A DNA stretch of 64,000 nucleotides from JANQKX01 sp039028695 (lineage in GTDB: Bacteria > Pseudomonadota > Alphaproteobacteria > Kiloniellales > Kiloniellaceae), in the NCBI GenBank assembly GCA_039028695.1, contig JBCCHN010000012.1:1-64000 (forward strand), written 5' to 3'. Shown piece by piece: positions 9,014-16,391 of this stretch. Below the pieces are notes generated by a model. That model had not been told where the DNA came from and did no database searches. It saw only the letters and a list, made by a program, of their open reading frames with translations. The stretch's first letter is position 1, and every line of letters starts with the position of its first letter. Both the position numbers and the translations under genes were made by a program.

Positions 9014-9636
9014 GACCACAAGGACATCCGCGCCCGCTTTGGGTGGCCCTAGGATTGGCGCTCATCTTTGGATTTTACCTCTTTCAAGTCACGACAAATG
9101 GCCTATTGGTTCAACTCGATCACCACGTCCAACAGGCACTTAACGACCTTCGCGTTCCGAGCCTGTTTCCCGTCTTTCACGCATTTTCCTGGTTGGGGGG
9201 CTTTTCTATTACACTTGGAGTTTGCCTGATAGCCAGCCTGTGGCTTGGAGGCCGTCGGCAATGGGAGCCTATACCTGGCCTTTGGCTCACCTTTTTGGGG
9301 ACATTGATTTCTTTTACCACGATCAAATGGCTGATTGGCCGGGCCAGGCCCGAGCCTCTCGCCGGCATCGTGGAAAACTCTGCCTCTTTCCCGAGCGGCA
9401 GCACGGCCCTTGCCGCCGCGCTTTATGGTTTCCTGGCCTTTATTCTATGCCAATATCGGCCCAATCAACGCATTGTTTGGGTCGCCTTGGCCTTTTGCCT
9501 GGCCGCATTGGTGGCCATTAGCCGCCTCTATCTGTCTGTCCATTACCTCAGCGACGTCGTCGCAGCCATAGCCCTCGGCGGATTTTGGTGTTGCGTTGGG
9601 ATAATTTTGACCCAGCATCGGACAGGGCGGTCTTAG
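9010..9636 (+). CDS. PAP2 superfamily membrane phosphatase
   Basis: A 208-residue integral membrane protein with about five or six hydrophobic segments. Motif 1 is KWLIGRARP (K106 to P114, the KxxxxxxRP pattern). Motif 3 is SRLYLSVHYLSD (S171, R172, H178, D182), which supplies the nucleophile histidine. Motif 2 should read PSGH but here is PSGS (128-131), so the usual general-acid histidine is replaced by serine. Family members dephosphorylate lipid phosphates such as undecaprenyl pyrophosphate, phosphatidate or phosphatidylglycerophosphate at the outer face of the inner membrane. The substrate cannot be inferred. It overlaps the preceding MBL gene by four bases and ends the + strand run, facing the convergent binding-protein gene. 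Confidence 0.86.
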   Translation: MRPQGHPRPLWVALGLALIFGFYLFQVTTNGLLVQLDHHVQQALNDLRVPSLFPVFHAFSWLGGFSITLGVCLIASLWLGGRRQWEPIPGLWLTFLGTLISFTTIKWLIGRARPEPLAGIVENSASFPSGSTALAAALYGFLAFILCQYRPNQRIVWVALAFCLAALVAISRLYLSVHYLSDVVAAIALGGFWCCVGIILTQHRTGRS

Positions 9637-9674
9637 TCTCCACCACCCCAAATCGCTGATGTTACCGTTTCCGC

Positions 9675-11684
9675 CTATTGCCCCCGCCAAAAGGTCTCCG
9701 GCCGATAGATGCCGAATTGAGCACCCGGGTCCCAGTTGAAGATCCCTTCTTCCGGTACGTTGTGGATCTCATTCGAGACCACCACGGGCTGGGGTACTTG
9801 GGCAACCAGGCCGATGGTATAGGTCTGCTCCGAATGGATCTCCAGCATGCGGTGCCAAATTTCCGCCCGTTCTTCTGTGCTGCCCGAGGCGATCCATTCG
9901 TTGTAAAGATCCATCAGTTCCTGGGGCAGGGGCATATCCACCTTTTCCCCAGCATGGCCGCTTGTCTCCTGATACTGCCCCCATTTGGGCCAGTGGAAGG
10001 AATGCTGATGAACCGGTGCAAGCCATTCCGGGCTCATGTCCGCGGTGGGGATACCATTGTCATAGCCGTACCACATGGCCATGACCGTATCCCCGGCAAA
10101 GATCCGGTTGCGCAAGAGCTCCCGTTGGGACGGCTTGGTGTAGAGTTTCACGCCGATGTCCAACCAGGTGTCGTGGATCAGCTCAAGAACGTCTACCTCT
10201 TCGGTATTTTCGCCAGCGGTTTCAACGATGATCTCCAAGGGCTTGCCGTTGGGCATCAAGCGGATGCCATCCTTATTGCGCTCGGTCAGTCCAATTTCGT
10301 CCAATAATTTGTTGGCCAAATCCGGGTCGAATTGGGTCCAGGCCAGATGAAACTCTTCATTATAGAGCGGCGAGTCCGGCAGCACTCCATTATTGCCGAT
10401 CACGCAGAGCCCGTAATAGATCACATCATTGATCTCTTCCCGATCGATGCCCAGGGACAGGGCATGGCGGAAGCGCACATCCCGCAGTAGGGCCCGCCAA
10501 TCGGGGTCGTTCACCGTCAGATTCGGATAAAGCGCTAATTGGGAGCCCTTCATGTTGCGCCACAGACGCACGTCATAGCCGCTGCGCGCCTCGTTTTCCT
10601 TCAAAAAAGTGTAGTCGGTAAAGTTCAGACCACGCGCCTGCAGGTCGGATTCCCCCGCACCCGATTTCGCCGGCACCAGGGCGGCGCCGACCACGTTCAA
10701 GATAAAGCGATCGAAGTAGGGGAGTTGCTGACCCGATTCATCGATCCGGTGGTAATAGGGATTGCGCTTGGCGATAAAGCGCGTGGTGGGCGGGCGCACC
10801 GTGTTGAACCAGGGCTGCAAGGTCGGCAGATCCGGATTGTCGAATTTATAAAGATTGTCCAGGCGATTATGCAGTTCCGCCCAGTTGCGCACGCCGGCCT
10901 TTTTGGCGGCCTGATCGATGTGGGCTTGGTCCCCATATTTTTGGTGGAATTGCTTCATATAGTGGGCCGGCCGAAAGATGAAAAGCGGCCGCGCACCCGC
11001 TAGGGCCGGCACGAAAAAGGGATTGGGGGAGGGCCAGGAATAGCGGATGGTGGTCTCGTCGATTATCTCCACCTGAGCCGGAACGCCGCCCGCCTTTAAC
11101 TCCACCGGTGGCCCGGTGGGAAACAGCGCGTCGTTGTTGGCCACGTCTTCCCAAAAATACCGAAAGTCCTCTGTGGTAAAGGGATGTCCGTCGGACCAGC
11201 GGTGCCCTTTGCGCAGATGTAGGGTGAAGACCTTCCCGTCTTCCACCTCCAAACGCTCCAAAATATCGGGTACCAAATTCAGTTCATCGTCAAAGGATAT
11301 GAGGCGCGCATAACCGTAGACGACCAAAAGCCGCGTGTCCTTGGCTCGGGTCACCAGGGTGTGAAGGTCACCGCCCGATTTACCAATATCTCGGAACTCG
11401 GTGGTCTGCGAAATAGCAGGATTTTCTGGCAAACGCTCGGCAATGGGCGGCAACTCGCCGGATTCCACCATCTCCACAAGGGCGGGTGTCTCTTGCAGGG
11501 TGATGGCACCACCTGGCTGCGGAGATTCGTAAATTTGAACCGCAGCATTCGCCGCGCTCGATCCGAAGGAGGTCGCGGCAACACCCACAATGGCGATCAT
11601 TTTCGCCCATCGCCAAAGCGGCTGGAACCCGTTTTCCCTTTTACATCCGGGGCAACGGTCCAAGAAAAACTCCGGTTCGGCCAT
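9675..11684 (-). CDS. ABC transporter substrate-binding protein, family 5 (peptide/opine type)
   Basis: A large (669-residue) periplasmic solute-binding protein of the SBP_bac_5 (DppA/OppA) superfamily. Support comes from the segments LHLRKGHRWSDGHPFTTEDF (the family signature near residue 150), NPYYHRIDESGQQLPYFD and RFRHALSLGIDREEIN. Ligands of the family include di- and oligopeptides, opines, nickel and sugars; this long subtype cannot be assigned. The N-terminus is odd: 28 residues including CPGC and several charges precede the hydrophobic stretch (MIAIVGVAATSFGSSAANA), where a signal peptidase site after ANA is likely. No permease or ATPase gene adjoins it. The upstream gene ends three bases before its start, so the two are coupled. 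Confidence 0.9.
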   Translation of the reverse strand: MAEPEFFLDRCPGCKRENGFQPLWRWAKMIAIVGVAATSFGSSAANAAVQIYESPQPGGAITLQETPALVEMVESGELPPIAERLPENPAISQTTEFRDIGKSGGDLHTLVTRAKDTRLLVVYGYARLISFDDELNLVPDILERLEVEDGKVFTLHLRKGHRWSDGHPFTTEDFRYFWEDVANNDALFPTGPPVELKAGGVPAQVEIIDETTIRYSWPSPNPFFVPALAGARPLFIFRPAHYMKQFHQKYGDQAHIDQAAKKAGVRNWAELHNRLDNLYKFDNPDLPTLQPWFNTVRPPTTRFIAKRNPYYHRIDESGQQLPYFDRFILNVVGAALVPAKSGAGESDLQARGLNFTDYTFLKENEARSGYDVRLWRNMKGSQLALYPNLTVNDPDWRALLRDVRFRHALSLGIDREEINDVIYYGLCVIGNNGVLPDSPLYNEEFHLAWTQFDPDLANKLLDEIGLTERNKDGIRLMPNGKPLEIIVETAGENTEEVDVLELIHDTWLDIGVKLYTKPSQRELLRNRIFAGDTVMAMWYGYDNGIPTADMSPEWLAPVHQHSFHWPKWGQYQETSGHAGEKVDMPLPQELMDLYNEWIASGSTEERAEIWHRMLEIHSEQTYTIGLVAQVPQPVVVSNEIHNVPEEGIFNWDPGAQFGIYRPETFWRGQ

Positions 11685-11687
11685 GGA

Positions 11688-12515
11688 TTAGCGCTTCAGC
11701 TTAACAACACTAAGGCCGGATCCCAGCGAATAGTGGTTTACCTGGGCCAAATCCGGCAACATGGTATAGGTCTCGATCACCTCAATAGCTCCCTGAACGT
11801 CCTCCGCTTTATAGCGGTATTTGTAAGCTTTTCCCTTTCTTGTCCAAGCCAGTTCACAGCCCGGTTGCAAGCTAGGGTCCATCATCATGGCCAAGGTCGG
11901 CAGTGGCGGCCCCCCAGTGGCATAAATAGCCTCAGCCGGCAAATTATCATCAAAAAGGGCCCAACGAAAGCCACGCGCTTTGGCCTCTCTAATCCGTCGA
12001 GCATGGTTGATATGATCATCGAAGAAAATCAATGCTTTGTCATAATTTTCTAAGAGGTCATTGAGATCCTCTTCCATCCAATCCTTTTCAAAATATTCCG
12101 CGTTTTCATCAAGATGGATTAATTTTTTTAAAGTAATATCAAAGCAAAACAACCTTACATTCGGGCATGCTTGACGAAAAATCCAGCTGCTATGACCTTT
12201 GTGAACGCCGCTTTCAACAATGATTTCCGGATCAAAAAGGCGCGCCAGCACAAAAAGCCACAGGCTGTCATTAAAACCGCTGCCACCCGAATTATCCCGC
12301 ACGACGCGAGATGGATAAAGCGCGTAGAATTCCGAGACCCAGGCCGGCAGCCGGTCCGCCAGGTCGTCACAGCCATGCTCAAAGCCGCTAAGCCCCGACG
12401 CCATCAGGTCTACCAGTTTACACTCAAGACGCTTTTGCAGCTCGCCGTCCAATAAACTGGGCGAGACCAGGGCCTCAGCCGTTTCCGTATCCAGATTTTC
12501 TATATCTATGGTCAT
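11688..12515 (-). CDS. Hypothetical protein, SAM-methyltransferase-like Rossmann fold
   Basis: A 275-residue protein without export signal. The middle contains a Rossmann-type strand-loop-helix, EIIVESGVHKGHSSWIFR (about 120-137), followed by an acidic strand (LFCFDITL) and a second strand ending in DDH (ALIFFDDHINHARRI). This resembles class I SAM-dependent methyltransferases and the CmcI/cephalosporin-hydroxylase-like group, where a Gly-rich loop after E(S/T)G binds the cofactor. I cannot name a substrate and do not recognise a specific family. It lies directly upstream of the family-5 binding protein in the same direction (3-base gap), so the two are probably one transcript. Base composition is somewhat more AT-rich than the neighbours in its central part. 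Confidence 0.6.
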   Translation of the reverse strand: MTIDIENLDTETAEALVSPSLLDGELQKRLECKLVDLMASGLSGFEHGCDDLADRLPAWVSEFYALYPSRVVRDNSGGSGFNDSLWLFVLARLFDPEIIVESGVHKGHSSWIFRQACPNVRLFCFDITLKKLIHLDENAEYFEKDWMEEDLNDLLENYDKALIFFDDHINHARRIREAKARGFRWALFDDNLPAEAIYATGGPPLPTLAMMMDPSLQPGCELAWTRKGKAYKYRYKAEDVQGAIEVIETYTMLPDLAQVNHYSLGSGLSVVKLKR

Positions 12516-13017
12516 GGCGCGAAGCTACATCGTGCCGACACAAAGCGCCATGGCGTTGTCGGCGTCGAGCCGTCAACCAGCGCTAAAATTTCAGTCTCTG
12601 GGCTGGTTCATGAATCAAGCCATTGGCCTATGGCGAGAGCGTCCTTCATAAAGGAAATATAAAGCGTGACTTCTAAACGGTATTTCGAGAGAGAAGGCAT
12701 CATGTGATCTAATACATTGCTTTGAGCAATGGTGAGGGATCACCCAAGCCATTGAACGCCTAAGATCAAACCTCCCGGAAACCGCAACAAACTACAAATT
12801 CTCACCCCCCCTAAAGCTATCCATTATTTTCCATAATATACATTATGCGTATTTTCCTATGGAGTAGCATTACCGGTAGCGCGCCTCACCCCTGTAATGA
12901 TGAAGACGTGCCCTGATGGAAGTTGATAGGATGCCTTCTGATTTCGAGTTGACTCTGGGTTACTTCGCTGTTGCGGCGGTGTCGCAAAAAGGATCGTATT
13001 GAGAGGAACGTACAACC
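12516..13017. other. Divergent intergenic region, about 500 bases, no gene seen
   Basis: This separates the Rossmann-fold gene (-) from the racemase (+) and must hold both promoters. The middle (about 12780-12865) is clearly AT-richer than the surroundings. It contains a 6-bp inverted repeat CATAAT-ATAC-ATTATG at 12832-12847, a possible operator. I found no consensus sigma-70 promoter I would defend. A GAGAGGA ribosome-binding site lies about ten bases before the GTG start at 13018. No tRNA-like or long open frame is apparent. Confidence 0.5.
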
Positions 13018-13707
13018 GTGAAAACTATCGGTATTCTTGGCGGAATGTCCGCCGCGTCGACAATGATCTACTATCGGCATCTTTGCGAATTGACCCAGCA
13101 ACGTCTCGGCGGTCTTCATTCGCCCGAGCTCTTAATCCGGTCTCTCGATTTCGAACGGATCGAGGCCCTTCAAGTGGTGGGAAAATGGGACCAGGCCGGG
13201 ATCATCCTTAATAGTGAAGCCAAGGCGCTGGCGCGGGGCGGCGCCGATTTCCTCGTCCTGGCCACCAACACCATGCATAAATTGGCGGATCAGATGATGT
13301 ATGGGATCTCCCTTCCCCTGGTGCACCTCGCCGATGCCACCGCGCGGCGGGTTAAGTCGGCCGGGCATACGTCACCAGGGCTGATGGCGACCGCCTTTAC
13401 CATGGAGCAATCGTTTTACACGGATAGGCTTTCCGCCGCTGGCTTGAGTCCCGTCATTCCCGATGCGAAAGACCGCGCTGAGACCCATCGCATCATTTAC
13501 GACGAGCTTTGTAAAAACGTAACGACTAAAGAAAGCCAGGCGGCCTATGTTGCTATTGCCGAACGCCTGATCCGGACGGGCGCAGACTGCCTGATCCTGG
13601 GATGCACCGAGGTCGGGATGTTGCTCAATCAAGGCAACGTCTCGGTACCCGTATTCGATACCACGCTCATTCATTGTGAGACAGCACTGGAAAAGGCACT
13701 CGAATAA
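13018..13707 (+). CDS. Aspartate/glutamate racemase family protein (YgeA type)
   Basis: A 229-residue cytoplasmic racemase starting at GTG with a GAGAGGA ribosome-binding site. It aligns by eye along its length with E. coli YgeA (MKTIGILGGMS, LGGLHS, SxDF, ATNTMHK, LPLVHLADAT, TMEQ.FY, ILGCTEVG, PVFDTT.IH). These PLP-independent racemases normally use two cysteines. Here the first position is threonine (T83 in TNTMH) and the second is C196 in GCTEVG. The same Thr/Cys pairing is known from the E. coli L-Asp/Glu-specific enzyme, so this is a subtype feature rather than inactivation. Stereospecificity may be one-directional. No operon partner is evident; the next gene is convergent. Confidence 0.9.
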   Translation: MKTIGILGGMSAASTMIYYRHLCELTQQRLGGLHSPELLIRSLDFERIEALQVVGKWDQAGIILNSEAKALARGGADFLVLATNTMHKLADQMMYGISLPLVHLADATARRVKSAGHTSPGLMATAFTMEQSFYTDRLSAAGLSPVIPDAKDRAETHRIIYDELCKNVTTKESQAAYVAIAERLIRTGADCLILGCTEVGMLLNQGNVSVPVFDTTLIHCETALEKALE

Positions 13708-13713
13708 CTAATG

Positions 13714-13771
13714 TGCCGTTTTTCTCCGCAACATCAGTCAGATAGGATGGTACTTTAAACGCAAAACGGCA
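13714..13771. repeat. 9-bp inverted repeat between convergent genes
   Basis: TGCCGTTTT at 13714-13722 and its exact complement AAAACGGCA at 13763-13771 flank a 40-base loop in the gap between the racemase and the convergent MBL-fold gene. The position suggests a shared, bidirectional transcription end, but the loop is long and no uridine run follows, so termination is only a possibility. Confidence 0.35.
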
Positions 13772-13797
13772 TCCCTCCCCGCCCCATCTACCAACTT

Positions 13798-14517
13798 CTA
13801 AAAATACTGTTCAATGAGCCAATCCATTTTGTCGCGGTCAAAAGGCCCAAAATGGCCCGGGAAAACCTGTTGGACCGGTAAATCCCTCAAGCGCTTTAGG
13901 CTGGCATAAAAACTCTCCTTGTCGCGCGGCAAAGGCAGGCGTCCTTCGGGGTCAATAAACAAGGTGTCGCTGGTAAACAGTGCCCCGGTTTCTTCCTCCC
14001 ACAGGCATATACTTCCCGGCGTCACGCCCGGCGTATGAATGACGCTTATGCGCCGTCCACCCAGATCGAAACAATCACCATCCGAGAGAACATGAGTGAT
14101 CTTGGCCGGCCGCAAACGATAATCCTGGGCACGAAAGCCCGGCGCCGGCATCTCCAAGAACATATCATCGCTGACAAAGAGGTCCGCAACCGAACTCTTG
14201 GCACTGGGCGTCTCCAAGGCCGCCACATCGCCGCGATGGGCCGCCCTCGCCTCAAATTCGTGCAATCCGCCCGCGTGATCATAAAAACAATTGAGCGCCA
14301 CCGCTGTCACGGGAAGCGAAAAATGCCCGTCAATAAAGCCCCGGATCGATCGCACCCCAGTGGCACTGTCAATCAACAGGGCGGACTCTCTACCCGTAAG
14401 CACCCAGGCCACACCGCTTAGAAAGGGATCGATATGGGCTTCCCGAATGGCGAAGATGCCTCCCGGGTACTCTCTAAGCGAAAACCACTCAGAGGTGGCG
14501 ACATCAGGCATTATCAT
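13798..14517 (-). CDS. MBL-fold hydrolase-like protein with altered metal motif
   Basis: A 239-residue metallo-beta-lactamase-fold protein resembling glyoxalase-II-like hydrolases. The usual HxHxDH motif reads NCFYDH (76-81), so both histidines of the first zinc site are missing while D80 and H81 remain. Downstream ligands are present: H161 in HTPGVTPGS, D184 in SDTLF and H222 in FPGHFGP. One metal site could therefore survive. It may be a single-metal enzyme or a non-hydrolytic relative. It is transcribed divergently from mazG, with an AT-rich 128-base gap between them. The substrate is unknown. Confidence 0.8.
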   Translation of the reverse strand: MIMPDVATSEWFSLREYPGGIFAIREAHIDPFLSGVAWVLTGRESALLIDSATGVRSIRGFIDGHFSLPVTAVALNCFYDHAGGLHEFEARAAHRGDVAALETPSAKSSVADLFVSDDMFLEMPAPGFRAQDYRLRPAKITHVLSDGDCFDLGGRRISVIHTPGVTPGSICLWEEETGALFTSDTLFIDPEGRLPLPRDKESFYASLKRLRDLPVQQVFPGHFGPFDRDKMDWLIEQYF

Positions 14518-14530
14518 ATCTCACTTTATT

Positions 14531-14547
14531 TTATTGTTATTCAATAA
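14531..14547. promoter_or_regulatory. Small inverted repeat in the MBL/mazG divergent promoter region
   Basis: TTATTG-TTATT-CAATAA is a perfect 6-bp inverted repeat with a 5-base centre, 14 bases upstream of the MBL gene start in an AT-rich island. It could be an operator, but AT-rich DNA produces such repeats easily. Confidence 0.25.
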
Positions 14548-14645
14548 TACTAAAAACCACTACTTTTATAAGGGACAGGATAGTATTTCGCTCGAACGAT
14601 CCGGCAAGGCTGGTCCACCGCGCCACTCCACTTTATGCTCGCGCC

Positions 14646-15473
14646 ATGAGCAGCTCCAATCCCAAAACCGACATCTCCTATCCAGCCGGCCACATTGACC
14701 GCCTGCTTCACATCATGGCCCAGCTTCGCTCTCCCAACGGCGGCTGCCCTTGGGATTTAGATCAGGATTTCGAAAGCATCGCGCCCTATACCATCGAAGA
14801 GGCTTACGAGGTTGCCGAAGCTATCCGCAGCAAGAATATGGCCGACCTTCGCGACGAGCTGGGCGATCTCCTGCTTCAGGTGGTCTTCCACGCTCGCATG
14901 GCCGAAGAGGAAGAGGCCTTTGATTTCTCCGACGTGGTCGCCGCCATTTGCGACAAGATGCTTCGCCGCCATCCCCATGTGTTCGGCGCGAAGGAAATTG
15001 ACGGAGTGGCCGCTCAGAACCGAGCCTGGGAGGACCACAAGGCAGCCGAACGGCAGGCCGCCGCCGATGGGCCGGTCAGCGTTGTTGATGGGATCGCCGT
15101 GGGGCTGCCCGGTCTGACCCGCGCCATCAAACTGCAAAACAGGGCCGCACGGGTGGGTTTTGATTGGCCCGACACTGATCCGGTCTTTGCCAAGATAGAA
15201 GAGGAAAGCGGCGAGGTCCGCGACGCCATGGAACGGGGACTGTCCGCCGATAAAATCGAGGAAGAAGTGGGCGACCTGCTTTTTGTCGCCGCCAACCTGG
15301 CCCGTCACCTAAAGGTCGATCCCGAAGCGGCCCTGCGCCGCGCCAATGCTAAATTCGAACGTCGCTTCCGTCAGGTGGAAACGAGCTTTGATCATGATTT
15401 AGACGGGGTCAGTCTCGAGGCCATGGACGAGGTCTGGAACCGGGTGAAGAAGCAGGAAGACGGTCCCTCCTAA
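14646..15473 (+). CDS. mazG: Nucleoside triphosphate pyrophosphohydrolase MazG
   Basis: MazG (275 residues) hydrolyses (d)NTPs to the monophosphate and pyrophosphate, cleaning the nucleotide pool. The protein has the two tandem MazG helical domains of the E. coli type. In the first, CPWDLDQDFESIAPYTIEEAYE and DELGDLLLQVVFHARMA give the ExxE...ExxD metal-binding pattern. In the second, EEESGEVRDAM and EEEVGDLLFVAANLARHL repeat it. Length and order match full-length MazG rather than the single-domain phage type. No toxin-antitoxin (mazEF) genes accompany it. The 3' end overlaps the convergent dehydrogenase gene by four bases. Confidence 0.96.
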   Translation: MSSSNPKTDISYPAGHIDRLLHIMAQLRSPNGGCPWDLDQDFESIAPYTIEEAYEVAEAIRSKNMADLRDELGDLLLQVVFHARMAEEEEAFDFSDVVAAICDKMLRRHPHVFGAKEIDGVAAQNRAWEDHKAAERQAAADGPVSVVDGIAVGLPGLTRAIKLQNRAARVGFDWPDTDPVFAKIEEESGEVRDAMERGLSADKIEEEVGDLLFVAANLARHLKVDPEAALRRANAKFERRFRQVETSFDHDLDGVSLEAMDEVWNRVKKQEDGPS

Positions 15474-16339
15474 TCATGCATTAGGAGGTGAATAAGGCTT
15501 GAGGTGTCCCACCGCTGGCCGCCCCGGGCCTGGACCTGAGCATAAAACTGATCCACCAGATGAGCCACCGGCAGACGCGCGCCGTTGCGTTTGGATTCGG
15601 CAAAGCAAATGTCCAGATCCTTGCGCATCCAATCCACGGCAAAGCCGAAGTCAAACTTATTCCGGCACATGGTCCCGCCCCGATTTTCCATCTGCCACGA
15701 TCCGGCCGCGCCTTTGGAAATCACATCGATCACTTGATCCATCTCCAAACCGGCCTTCATACCGAAATTGAGGCCTTCCGAAAGGCCCTGCACCAGCCCG
15801 GCAATGCAAATCTGGTTCACCATCTTGGTCAATTGACCGGATCCGCTGGGACCCATCAGGTTAACGGCCCGCGCAAAGCAATCGATGGCCGGTTGGGCCC
15901 GCTCGAATGGTGCTTTTTCACCCCCGCACATCACGGTGAGGACGCCATTTTCAGCGCCGGCTTGTCCTCCGGAGACGGGCGCGTCGATAAAGTCGATCCC
16001 TTGTTCCTTGGCCACTTGCGCCAGCTCGCGGGCTACCTCGGCCGAGGCGGTGGTGTGATCCACCAGCACCGTGCCCGCGGTCATGCCGGCCAGTGCCCCA
16101 TCCAAGCCCAAAACTACGGAGCGAAGATCGTCATCGTTGCCAACACAGATGAAGACAAGCTCGGCGCCCTCGCTTGCTTGACGGGGGGTTTCCGCGAAAG
16201 CGCCGCCATGTTGCGCCATCCAGGCTTCAGACTTTGCGGTGGTTCGATTATAAACCGTCACCTCATGTCCGGCGGACGCTAAATGACCAGCCATTGGATA
16301 ACCCATGACGCCCAAACCGATAAAGGCGACCTTGCTCAT
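15470..16339 (-). CDS. NAD(P)-dependent beta-hydroxyacid dehydrogenase (3-hydroxyisobutyrate dehydrogenase family)
   Basis: A 289-residue dehydrogenase with an N-terminal Rossmann fold (FIGLGVMGYPMAGHL, GxGxxG) and an all-helical C-terminal domain. The substrate-binding signature DAPVSGG and the catalytic-lysine motif GSGQLTKMVNQI are intact. The ATG at 16339 is preferred because GGAG lies nine bases upstream. Family members oxidise or reduce 3-hydroxyisobutyrate, tartronate semialdehyde, gamma-hydroxybutyrate or sulfolactaldehyde. The class III aminotransferase 52 bases upstream on the same strand suggests that it handles the semialdehyde made by that enzyme. The exact substrate cannot be read from the sequence. 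Confidence 0.9.
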   Translation of the reverse strand: MSKVAFIGLGVMGYPMAGHLASAGHEVTVYNRTTAKSEAWMAQHGGAFAETPRQASEGAELVFICVGNDDDLRSVVLGLDGALAGMTAGTVLVDHTTASAEVARELAQVAKEQGIDFIDAPVSGGQAGAENGVLTVMCGGEKAPFERAQPAIDCFARAVNLMGPSGSGQLTKMVNQICIAGLVQGLSEGLNFGMKAGLEMDQVIDVISKGAAGSWQMENRGGTMCRNKFDFGFAVDWMRKDLDICFAESKRNGARLPVAHLVDQFYAQVQARGGQRWDTSSLIHLLMHD

Positions 16340-16391
16340 ATTTTTACTCTCCACTTCTAAAGGGTGCCGAGGGTCCTCGACGAATGGTTAA

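Noticed and set aside
13018..13707. Racemase considered inactive because a catalytic cysteine is missing
   Set aside because: The same Thr/Cys pair occurs in an active E. coli L-Asp/Glu racemase, so loss of activity does not follow.
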